A stretch of 9,834 nt of DNA from Clostridia bacterium (GTDB lineage Bacteria > Bacillota > Clostridia > Oscillospirales > CAG-272): contig JAGAUC010000169.1 of the NCBI GenBank assembly GCA_017621015.1, positions 1 through 9,834 on the forward strand, written 5' to 3'. The position numbers and the translations under genes were made by a program. The notes under the pieces are model-generated. The model was not told where the DNA came from. It searched no databases and saw only the letters and a program-made list of their open reading frames with translations. Each line of letters opens with the position of its first letter. Positions within the stretch are counted from its first letter, which is position 1. Positions 1 through 6,951 of this stretch are shown here, one piece after another.

Positions 1-66
1 CCCCCCGCCGGAGGCACGTTCCCCTTTGCAAACCTAAACTTACCGCAAAACTTCAATTTATACATC

Positions 67-95
67 AAAAAAGCAGAGCCGAAGCTCTGCTTTTT
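67..95 (-). terminator. Intrinsic terminator after the beta-galactosidase gene
   Basis: A perfect 7-bp stem (GCAGAGC at 73-79, GCTCTGC at 84-90) is flanked by A6 on the left and T5 on the right. Read on the minus strand, the stem is closed by a C(UUCG)G tetraloop, a very stable type, and is followed at once by six U. It begins a few bases after the TAA stop of the gene ending at 98, so it should end the rhamnosidase/beta-galactosidase transcript. The flanking A and T runs mean it could also work in the plus direction. Bases 1-66, beyond it, show no gene or clear signal. Confidence 0.9.
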
Positions 96-97
96 GC

Positions 98-2674
98 TTA
101 AAAGGTAAAGATAAAGGTATTTTTGCCCTTCCTCGGAATTTCGTACTCCGTGGGAAGCGAGGGACCGCAGGAATGCGAGCCAACGCCGCGCATAGCAAGG
201 TCAATGCACACATTGACGAAATCGTTGCGTGGGAGCGCAAAGACGTGCCCCGAGTCAAACAGCTGTCTTGTGGTATAGGGGTTCACCGAGAAGGAGAAGG
301 GTTTTTCTGCCGTGAGGGCAAACGCCTCCTTCACCGAAAGATAGCGGCTGGCGTAGTGGCTGCCCGACTCCTGGGGACGGACGTAGCCCGCCTCGTAGTT
401 ATCCTTTGCCGTGCTCTCATAGTAGCCGTACTCACACGCCACGTGCTTGTCCACATAGCTCTCACTCGGGCCAAAGCCCACGTAGGCAAACGCATCGTGC
501 GCCTTGTCCACGCCGAACTCCAGACCAAAGCGTGGGAAATTCTGCACATAATCGCTAAGCGCATATTCCACCTCGATCCCAAGCGTGTTGCCCACCACCG
601 TGTAGCTTGCGTCAAACGACAGCACCGGATCGCGCCCATTGGCGCCGATCACGCCGTGCACGCGGTAGCCACCCTCGGTCTCATCCAGCGAAAGCACCTC
701 GGGACGGCATTCGTGCAGACGGTACTTGTTTTTCCACGCGCCAAGAAGCAGACGGTCGTTGTCAATGTAGCGCAGGAAGTTCCAGCGCATCGGCGTTTTG
801 AGGAGCTCCCTGCCGTCCACCCTAAGAGACGAAAGCGCGCCCGTGAATTCGTCCACCGCGATCTCCACACGCTCCGCCCGGCTCTCCCTTTCGGGAATCG
901 GCACCTCGCGCATCTCCGCGCGCGTCTTGCCGCCGTACACCGCCTTCATTTCCAGAGCCCCCGATTTGGGCTTGCGGTCAGGCGTCATCAGGCCGTCGCA
1001 GCAGAAATTACCGTCATGCTCGCGCTCGCCGAAATCGCCGCCGTACAGATAGCCCTTTTTGGTCTTAATGGCGTGGTCGGCCCACTCCCACACAAAGGCG
1101 CCCATGCACTGCTCGTTGTTGTAGATCAGATCCCAATACGCCGCGATATCACCGCAGGAGTTACCCATCGCGTGCGTGTACTCGCAAAGCACGAAGGGGC
1201 GCGTCTCCTTTGGGTTGTCAAGAACCTCCTTTTTGATTCTTCCGATGCTCGGATACATCATGCTTGCGATATCCAAAAGACCGTTGCGATAATGCTTCGG
1301 ATCGCCGTGAAGCGCACTCTCGTAGTGCACGGGACGACTCCTGTCGCGGCGGCGAATGTACCGCGCGCCCGCGAAGAAGGCCTTGCCAAACGAGCTCTCG
1401 TTGCCCAGCGACCAGATGAGCACCGAGGGGCGGTTCTTGTCGCGCTCAAGGAGCGCCGTGTGACGGTCCAGAATGCCGCTCTCAAACAAGAGATCCTCCG
1501 CGTTTTCCGACCACACCTTAAAATCGTAGCCGCCACGGCGCGCGACCGCGCCGTGCATCTCGATGTCGGCCTCGTCCATGACATAAAGGCCCATCGCGTC
1601 ACAAAGCTGGTAAAACTCGGGCGCGTTGGGATAGTGCGAGGTACGCACCGCATTGACGTTCAGCTCCTTCATCAGCCGAATGTCGGTATGCAGATCCGCC
1701 AGCGTCACCGTGGCCGCCGTTTTGGCGTTAAAATCGTGGCGGTTGACACCCTTCAGCTTCACCGCATTTCCGTTCAACTTAAACACACAGCCGTCGATGG
1801 ACACCTCGCGGAAGCCCACCTTCTCGACGATCTTCTCGCCGCCGGCTCTGAGGATAAGCGTATACAGCCTTGGCGTTTCACTCGTCCAAGGGATGACCTC
1901 GTCAAGCGAAAGCACCGCGCGCCTGTGCGCGCCTACCTTGGCCCTTTGTCCCTCAAGCTCCAGCTCGATGCCCACGGGGCTTTCGTTGACAAAGGTAAGC
2001 GTGCCGCCCTCGCCCGAGAGCGCGGTGAGCACCCGATAATCGGTGATGTGCCCCTCGGGTCGCCTTAAGAGATATACGCTTCGGAAAATGCCCGAGAAGC
2101 GGAACTTGTCCTGACACTCCAGATACGTGGACGCGCACCATTTGAGCACCACCACGTCCAAAACGTTCTCGCCATCCCGCACAAGCTCGGTAATATCAAA
2201 CTCACTCGTCGCGTGCGAGATCTGCGAGTAGCCCTTCTGCACGCCGTTGACAAAGAGATAAAACGCGCTGTCCACGCCCTCAAAATTGAGATAGTAGCGC
2301 TCGCCCTCGCGCTTAGGCAGATCAAACGTGCGGCGGTAATGCCAGCACGGATTTTTCCTTGGCACAAGCGGCGGCATCACGGGAATGGGATAGGGGTGGT
2401 TGAGATACTGAATTTGATCGTAACCGTGCATCTGCACGCAGGACGGCACGGGGATACTATCGGTCATCGGCTCCCCGATCTGCACGTCCACAAGTGTCTC
2501 GTGCGCGCGGATCTGCCAGACGCCGTCTAAGGAGACAAAGCGCGAGCTTGCGCGACGGTCAACGATACCGAAGCGCGTTTTGACGCGGTCATCCTCGGCA
2601 AACGGAACGTAGTAGCTTCGGTGCGGCAACGTGCCCACACGCTCAAAGCGTTCAAATTCCCTGTTGTGATCCAT
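98..2674 (-). CDS. GH2 LacZ-type beta-galactosidase lacking the usual domain 4
   Basis: Predicted retaining beta-galactosidase of glycoside hydrolase family 2 (858 aa), removing terminal beta-D-galactosyl groups in the cytoplasm; no signal peptide is seen. In order: a jelly-roll sugar-binding domain (about residues 45-205), an Ig-like domain (about 208-290), a TIM barrel (about 292-580) and a C-terminal beta-galactosidase small-chain domain (about 603-850). The proton donor is E426 in WSLGNES and the nucleophile is E498 in LCEYTHAMGNS, matching E461 and E537 of E. coli LacZ. Only about 23 residues join the barrel to the last domain, where E. coli LacZ has well over 100 residues including domain 4. 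The position of E. coli Trp999 is a Cys (C836, in SHSCGPS). The start is supported by AGGAGA at 2681-2686, which overlaps the TAG stop of the rhamnosidase gene, so the two are probably translationally coupled. Specificity within GH2 is inferred. Confidence 0.93.
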   Translation of the reverse strand: MDHNREFERFERVGTLPHRSYYVPFAEDDRVKTRFGIVDRRASSRFVSLDGVWQIRAHETLVDVQIGEPMTDSIPVPSCVQMHGYDQIQYLNHPYPIPVMPPLVPRKNPCWHYRRTFDLPKREGERYYLNFEGVDSAFYLFVNGVQKGYSQISHATSEFDITELVRDGENVLDVVVLKWCASTYLECQDKFRFSGIFRSVYLLRRPEGHITDYRVLTALSGEGGTLTFVNESPVGIELELEGQRAKVGAHRRAVLSLDEVIPWTSETPRLYTLILRAGGEKIVEKVGFREVSIDGCVFKLNGNAVKLKGVNRHDFNAKTAATVTLADLHTDIRLMKELNVNAVRTSHYPNAPEFYQLCDAMGLYVMDEADIEMHGAVARRGGYDFKVWSENAEDLLFESGILDRHTALLERDKNRPSVLIWSLGNESSFGKAFFAGARYIRRRDRSRPVHYESALHGDPKHYRNGLLDIASMMYPSIGRIKKEVLDNPKETRPFVLCEYTHAMGNSCGDIAAYWDLIYNNEQCMGAFVWEWADHAIKTKKGYLYGGDFGEREHDGNFCCDGLMTPDRKPKSGALEMKAVYGGKTRAEMREVPIPERESRAERVEIAVDEFTGALSSLRVDGRELLKTPMRWNFLRYIDNDRLLLGAWKNKYRLHECRPEVLSLDETEGGYRVHGVIGANGRDPVLSFDASYTVVGNTLGIEVEYALSDYVQNFPRFGLEFGVDKAHDAFAYVGFGPSESYVDKHVACEYGYYESTAKDNYEAGYVRPQESGSHYASRYLSVKEAFALTAEKPFSFSVNPYTTRQLFDSGHVFALPRNDFVNVCIDLAMRGVGSHSCGPSLPTEYEIPRKGKNTFIFTF

Positions 2675-2684
2675 ACATCTTCTC

Positions 2685-4922
2685 CTATTCTTTTATAATA
2701 TGATGGCCGCCCTCAAGCTCGCTTTGCTTGCCACTCGGTAGATGAAGCGTAGCAAGACAGCCCTGCGGAACGGTAATTTCATACGTGATCTCGTCGCCGT
2801 CTCCATACCGCCACGCGCTCCGAACAACACCGAATTTTGTCTCAATGGATGCATTTATGTGTCCAAGTCGTCGATCTGGGTGAGGGGCAATGACCATTTT
2901 CTCATAGCCCACACCGTCTTCGCAGACCGTAATGCCCGCCGCCACGCCGAAGATCCAGTCATAGACCGAACCGTACGCGTAGTGGTTAAAGGAGTTCATA
3001 TCCGCCGACCAAAAGCTGCCGTCCTCCTTGATGCTGTCCCAATGCTCCCAGATGGTAGTCGCCCCGTGAAGCACCGAATACAGCCACGAGGGGCTTTTCT
3101 CCTGAAGCAAAAGATCGTAAGCCACGTCGGCATAGCCGTTTTCGGACAGCGCGTGCAGAATGTGCGGCGTGCCGATAAAGCCGGTGGTGATGCGCGTTCC
3201 GTTGTCGCGGATCAGACGTACAAGCTCCTTGGCCAGCCGCTCGCGCTCGCCCTCCTCACAAAGACCAAAGCGAAGGATGACCGAAAGCGAGGTCTGCGTG
3301 ACGGCCTTGACGGGACGGTTGGTGGCCAGCGCATCGTATTTAGGATACAGCTTGGGCAACCCGTTTTCCATAAAGAAGCGACGGAAAGTTTCGCGGATAT
3401 TCCCGCTTAGTGTCTCATAATAAACACTATCCTTGCCAAGTGTCCTGCAGATCTTGGCCATCAAGGAGGAGATGTGAGCAAAATACGCCGTGGCCAGAAG
3501 GTCGGTCTGCGTGGCGCCAACGTATATACCCTCGCCCGCATCCATCGCCAGCCAGTCACCGAAATGCGTGCCGCCCATATAGGCGAACTCCTCGTCGCCA
3601 AAGGCGTGAATGCACTCGATGTAGCGCGCCATCATATCAAAGTTTTGCTCAAGGACCGAACGGTCCCCCGAGGCGAGATAGATCTCCCAAGGACAGATGA
3701 TCGCCGCATCGCCCCACGCGACCGCCGGGCTCTTGTTGCCAAAGCCGCTGCAGTCGGGGATGACGTGCGGTACGGTGCCGTTTTCCTTTTGCTCGGCGCG
3801 CATATCTCCCAGCCACTTTTTAAAGAACCGCGTTACGTCATAGTTGATGGCGGCGGTGCGGCAAAAGACCTCCGCGTCTCCCGTCCACCCAAGTCTTTCG
3901 TCTCTCTGGGGACAGTCTGTAGGAATATCCAGGAAATTACTGCGCTGCCCCCAGATGATATTTCGATACAGCTGATTGATCTTTTCGTTGCCGCACGAAA
4001 AGTCACCGATGCGTTTCATATCGGAATAGACCGCCACCGAGGTAAAGTCCGTGAGGCGTATCTCCTTTTGCGGAAACTCGTCCAGGCGAATATAGCGGTA
4101 GCCCTGGAAGGTGAATTTGGGCTTCAGCACATCCTCACCGCCGCTGAGAATGTATTGCATTTTGTTTTTGGCATCGCGGTAATTGTCGGTATAAAAATTG
4201 CCGTCACCATCGAGCACCTCGGCGTGCGAAAGCACAACGCGCTCACCCCGCCTTCCCTTGATCCGGATCTCGACGTAGCCCGCCAGATTCTGCCCGAAAT
4301 CGATCACACGCTCGCCCTTTGGCGTCAGGATCAGCTCCTTGGCAGGAAGACGCTCCTGCTCCCTTATCCACTCGCCCTCCTGCGGGATGAGCTCCACGCC
4401 CGCGAGCGTGGTGTCAAGTGCGGCCTCGCCCATGTAGCGGCTCTCAGCCGTCAGATCCTGCGTCTCCCCGTTGTAGATCTCGGAATCCAGCACCTGCGAG
4501 GAATACACCTGCCAGCCCTCGCCGCTGAACACCCATTCCTCGCGTCCGTCCTCGTAGCAAAGGTGAAGGGCGGCAATGACGCTGAGATGGTCTACGTACA
4601 CACGCCGGCGATCTTCGCCGCGTACAAGCCCCATCGCCCATCCCTTGCCGCAATGTACCTGAAAAACGTTCTCCGCGCTTGTAAGACATTCTACGACGTC
4701 ATAGCGCTGATATTGCACGCGCTTTTTATAGCTTGTCCAGCCGGGCGCCAAAACCGCGTCGCCCACGCGCCGTCCGTTGATATTCAGCTCATATACTCCC
4801 ATGGCGGAAACGTATGCCGTTGCCGCCTTTATCCTGCCTCTCAGTGCAATGTTCTTCGCAAAGATCAAGGCCGTGCTCTCGCACGCGTGCGGACTCCAAA
4901 TCCAGCTTGCCTTTTGTATCAT
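2685..4922 (-). CDS. GH78 alpha-L-rhamnosidase
   Basis: Predicted inverting alpha-L-rhamnosidase of family GH78 (745 aa), releasing L-rhamnose from rhamnosylated oligosaccharides or plant glycosides. An N-terminal beta-sandwich (about residues 5-190; YVSAMGVYELNINGRRVGD is typical) is followed by a concanavalin-like domain (about 195-300), the (alpha/alpha)6 catalytic barrel (about 305-655) and a C-terminal beta domain (about 657-740). The signature DCPQRDERLGWTGDAE spans 336-351, with E342 as the expected general acid; E626 in ATTIWEHWDS is the expected general base. There is no signal peptide, which suggests it acts on imported substrate. It is shorter than many family members, which often carry extra N-terminal domains. 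The start ATG has GGAGGT five bases upstream (4928-4933). It is first gene of a two-gene unit with beta-galactosidase, only 10 bp apart. The family call is secure; the natural substrate is unknown. Confidence 0.93.
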   Translation of the reverse strand: MIQKASWIWSPHACESTALIFAKNIALRGRIKAATAYVSAMGVYELNINGRRVGDAVLAPGWTSYKKRVQYQRYDVVECLTSAENVFQVHCGKGWAMGLVRGEDRRRVYVDHLSVIAALHLCYEDGREEWVFSGEGWQVYSSQVLDSEIYNGETQDLTAESRYMGEAALDTTLAGVELIPQEGEWIREQERLPAKELILTPKGERVIDFGQNLAGYVEIRIKGRRGERVVLSHAEVLDGDGNFYTDNYRDAKNKMQYILSGGEDVLKPKFTFQGYRYIRLDEFPQKEIRLTDFTSVAVYSDMKRIGDFSCGNEKINQLYRNIIWGQRSNFLDIPTDCPQRDERLGWTGDAEVFCRTAAINYDVTRFFKKWLGDMRAEQKENGTVPHVIPDCSGFGNKSPAVAWGDAAIICPWEIYLASGDRSVLEQNFDMMARYIECIHAFGDEEFAYMGGTHFGDWLAMDAGEGIYVGATQTDLLATAYFAHISSLMAKICRTLGKDSVYYETLSGNIRETFRRFFMENGLPKLYPKYDALATNRPVKAVTQTSLSVILRFGLCEEGERERLAKELVRLIRDNGTRITTGFIGTPHILHALSENGYADVAYDLLLQEKSPSWLYSVLHGATTIWEHWDSIKEDGSFWSADMNSFNHYAYGSVYDWIFGVAAGITVCEDGVGYEKMVIAPHPDRRLGHINASIETKFGVVRSAWRYGDGDEITYEITVPQGCLATLHLPSGKQSELEGGHHIIKE

Positions 4923-4943
4923 TTTGCCACCTCCGTTTTTCTA

Positions 4944-4972
4944 ATTATAGCACACATCCTCCAAAAGTACAA
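4944..4972 (-). promoter_or_regulatory. Sigma-A-type promoter for the rhamnosidase/beta-galactosidase unit
   Basis: On the minus strand there is a perfect TATAAT (4944-4949) with a TG one base upstream (extended -10) and a TTGTAC -35 box (4967-4972) at the ideal 17-bp spacing. Transcription would start near 4937, leaving a leader of about 15 nt that still holds the GGAGGT ribosome site. The -35 box is only two bases from the terminator stem of the preceding gene, so the end of one unit and the start of the next are packed together. This is a match by eye; no start site is known. Confidence 0.75.
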
Positions 4973-4974
4973 TA

Positions 4975-5006
4975 CGAAAAAAGACCGTTTTCACGGTCTT
5001 TTTTCG
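4975..5006 (-). terminator. Bidirectional intrinsic terminator after the first DUF4432 gene
   Basis: A perfect 14-bp inverted repeat (CGAAAAAAGACCGT at 4975-4988, ACGGTCTTTTTTCG at 4993-5006) has a 4-base loop. Read on the minus strand, the loop is GAAA (a GNRA tetraloop) and the stem ends in a run of six U. It begins six bases after the stop of the gene at 5013-5921 and separates that gene from the rhamnosidase unit. The A/T symmetry means it could also stop transcription from the left. Confidence 0.92.
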
Positions 5007-5012
5007 TGTTTC

Positions 5013-5921
5013 TTAAAGTGACTTTACCGAAAGGCTTACGCCAAAAACGATGCTCTCCTTTGCCCCAATGCGACAGTAGGTGAAGCGATCGTCAAGCTCG
5101 GTGGTACAGGGCTCAAGACCCATCGCATAGTCACCGCTTGCCCGGCTCTTCCACTCGACAAAATGCGGCAAGGTTTCGCCCGTATAGTTTAATGTGAGAC
5201 ACTTTTTGACGGTTTCGTTGACCAGCGAGATCTCCGGCTTGCGTAGCGTCAGGAAGTAGCAGACCTCCTCCTCACCGTCCACCGGTGCCCCCATTTCATA
5301 CGCGGTGCTCTCATTTTTGGCAGACCACGGCGTACGCGGCTCGCACTTTTGGATATCGGCTACCACACGCGCACCCGCATCCAACATCGGATAACCCACG
5401 TTGATGTGATACAAAAGGCAGTAGTCCTCCTCGCGTTCGCCCTCGTTTTGGAGCGTATCCTCAAGCGTAAGCGTCTCGCCTCCGATATCGGCAGTAATTC
5501 GGCGGCGAAGCACCAGATTCTTGCCAAACAGCGCGGTGTCGCGAATGACCGCCTCCACCACGATGCCCCCCTCATTGCACTCGGCGCGAACGATCTCGGC
5601 GGGAATGTTGTGAAGTGTACCGTGAAGCTCATAGCCCTCTCGGCCACCCACGCTGTCAAGCCCGCAGGTGTAGACCATGCCGCCCTCAAAGCGGCTCAGA
5701 AAAGGCAGCTCTCGTTTGGTGAATCCATTTCGCGAAACAAACGATACATTTTGTCCCTTGTGATACAGTTGCATCACATCACACGCCTTGTCCACGTTAA
5801 GAAGAAAGCGGATCTTACCGGTATCGCAATCCAAAATGTCCAAGCCCTTTCCCCTGCCCTCGCTCAGCGTGTAGCGGCGAATGCTCGCCAGCTGTCCGAA
5901 ATTCGAAACTCTTTTGTCCAT
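5013..5921 (-). CDS. DUF4432 mutarotase-like protein (shorter paralogue)
   Basis: A 302-aa protein of the DUF4432 family, which has the galactose mutarotase-like beta-supersandwich fold. The likely role is binding a sugar and interconverting its anomers, but this is inferred from the fold. Visible family blocks are FEGGMVYTCGL (78-88), LHGTLHNIPA (99-108) with H100 and H104, LLYHINVGYP (169-178) with H172, and ASGDYAMGLEPC (261-272) with E270. Such His and Glu residues are the expected pocket and catalytic candidates. No signal peptide is seen. The ATG is supported by AAGGAG at 5929-5934, seven bases upstream. It is transcribed alone from a near-consensus promoter and ends in its own terminator, unlike its paralogue at 8370-9347, which leads an operon. 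Compared with that paralogue it is shorter in the loops before and after the TCGL block. The family call is firm; substrate and reaction are not known. Confidence 0.88.
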   Translation of the reverse strand: MDKRVSNFGQLASIRRYTLSEGRGKGLDILDCDTGKIRFLLNVDKACDVMQLYHKGQNVSFVSRNGFTKRELPFLSRFEGGMVYTCGLDSVGGREGYELHGTLHNIPAEIVRAECNEGGIVVEAVIRDTALFGKNLVLRRRITADIGGETLTLEDTLQNEGEREEDYCLLYHINVGYPMLDAGARVVADIQKCEPRTPWSAKNESTAYEMGAPVDGEEEVCYFLTLRKPEISLVNETVKKCLTLNYTGETLPHFVEWKSRASGDYAMGLEPCTTELDDRFTYCRIGAKESIVFGVSLSVKSL

Positions 5922-5978
5922 ATGTTTACTCCTTGTCCGCAGAATTTTTGCTGTGTATTTGACTCGGTCTTTCCTTTC

Positions 5979-6007
5979 ATTATATCACCGTCCGCGCAGG
6001 CCGTCAA
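5979..6007 (-). promoter_or_regulatory. Near-consensus sigma-A promoter for the single DUF4432 gene
   Basis: The minus strand reads TTGACG (6002-6007), a 17-bp spacer, then TATAAT (5979-5984), with TGA just before the -10 box (extended -10). This is the best promoter match in the window. Transcription would start near 5972 and give a leader of about 50 nt before the ATG at 5921. Such a strong core suggests constitutive expression or control by a repressor; no clear operator was seen. Confidence 0.85.
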
Positions 6008-6036
6008 GCGTTCTCTCAAAAAAAGAACACGGACAC

Positions 6037-6064
6037 AAGGCGCCTGCCGGAGGGCAGGCGCCTT
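6037..6064 (-). terminator. GC-rich hairpin after the aldolase gene, weak or atypical terminator
   Basis: A perfect 12-bp inverted repeat (AAGGCGCCTGCC at 6037-6048, GGCAGGCGCCTT at 6053-6064) with a 4-base loop lies 11 bases after the aldolase stop. On the minus strand the stem is not followed directly by U; a run of seven U appears only about 12 nt later (6018-6024). It may terminate imperfectly or protect the 3' end of the operon transcript. The next promoter begins about 30 bp further on. Confidence 0.6.
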
Positions 6065-6075
6065 TGAGATCTGAA

Positions 6076-6945
6076 TTACATATGGCTGAACACCTTAAGG
6101 ATTCGGAGGGCATCGGCCTTCATGACCTGACGGGCCCCATATCCGATGTTGTGATAGTAATCGGCCTCAACCGTATTCACGATCTCCTTGGCCTTGGCAT
6201 AGCCTGCATAAGCCATATACGAATAATAATTGATCTTGCGAATTCCTCTGCGGATGACCTCGCGATAATCCTCATCGGAAACACCGCTTCCTCCGTGCAT
6301 CACAAGCGGAATATCGGTTTTCTTTGTAATTTCGGTGATAAGCTCCATGTCTAGATTGGGCTCCTTTTTGTAAAGGCCGTGGACAGCACCGAAGGCGATC
6401 GCCAGAGCATCCACGTTGGTCTTCTCAAGAAAATCACCGACAAGCTCGGGCTTGGTGTATAGCTCGCGCTCATCCCCAGGCGCAGGCTGCTCGCGCTTGC
6501 GAACGTCCATGGCCTCACTTCCCTCTCGCTCGGGAAGCGCCCCCAGCTCGCCCTCAACGTCAACACCGTGCTCATGGGCATAGTCGGTTACCATTCGGGT
6601 TCCCTTGGTGTTTTCATCATAAGGAAGATCGGAAAAATCAATCATAATGGAGGTAAAGCCGAAATCGATGGCGCGCTTGCAATATTCAAAATCCTCGCCG
6701 TGATCCAAATGAACACAGACTCTTGTCTTGCTTCGTTTGGCAAGCTCCACCATCATCGGTCCGACCCGATCGATCGGCACAATTCTCTCATGCAGCTGTG
6801 CGTGCGCGATAATGACCGGAACGTCCAGCTCCTCTGCCGCCTCAAGCACGGCAATCAGCGATTCCAGGTTCGGGGTGTTGAAGTTTGCGACCGCGATCTG
6901 TCTTCTCTTACCCTCTTCTAAAACTTCTTTCAATCCTACAAGCAT
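6076..6945 (-). CDS. Class II ketose-bisphosphate aldolase family protein with altered pocket
   Basis: A 289-aa zinc-dependent aldolase of the class II fructose/tagatose-bisphosphate family, which cleaves a phosphorylated ketose to dihydroxyacetone phosphate and an aldehyde. HLDHG (79-83) gives catalytic D81 and zinc ligand H82; further zinc ligands are H189 in AVHGLY and H217 in VMHGGSG; VEGELG (130-135) is also conserved. Two substrate-pocket motifs differ from the usual forms: MIDFSDLP (101-108), where families mostly have MID-G/A-S-H-LP, and KINYYSYM (237-244), where they have KINVxTxx or NIDTD. N239 is kept, and S242 may replace the phosphate-binding Thr. It follows the isomerase gene by 6 bp, and its weak ribosome site (GAGAGG) lies inside the end of that gene, suggesting coupling. 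Family membership is secure; the sugar phosphate it cleaves is uncertain and may not be fructose-1,6-bisphosphate. Confidence 0.88.
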   Translation of the reverse strand: MLVGLKEVLEEGKRRQIAVANFNTPNLESLIAVLEAAEELDVPVIIAHAQLHERIVPIDRVGPMMVELAKRSKTRVCVHLDHGEDFEYCKRAIDFGFTSIMIDFSDLPYDENTKGTRMVTDYAHEHGVDVEGELGALPEREGSEAMDVRKREQPAPGDERELYTKPELVGDFLEKTNVDALAIAFGAVHGLYKKEPNLDMELITEITKKTDIPLVMHGGSGVSDEDYREVIRRGIRKINYYSYMAYAGYAKAKEIVNTVEADYYHNIGYGARQVMKADALRILKVFSHM

Positions 6946-6951
6946 AGTCTC

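Noticed and set aside
1..66. Left-edge sequence, looked at for a gene end, repeat or promoter
   Set aside because: It is short, with no convincing coding frame, promoter or hairpin beyond the terminator that starts at 67.
173..2068. A 631-codon open frame on the plus strand, opposite the beta-galactosidase gene
   Set aside because: It is fully antisense to a gene with intact GH2 catalytic motifs, its protein is rich in His/Arg/Val with no recognisable domain, and it has no convincing ribosome site. Codon bias of the real gene explains the open frame.
4984..4998. A catabolite-response (cre)-like word, TGAAAACGGTCTTT, on the minus strand
   Set aside because: It mismatches the cre consensus at a key 3' position and at the flanking base, and is wholly explained as one side of the perfect terminator stem.
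3474..5021. A 515-codon open frame on the plus strand, opposite the rhamnosidase gene
   Set aside because: It is antisense to a clear GH78 gene, runs through the terminator and promoter region at 4944-5006, and has no family resemblance.
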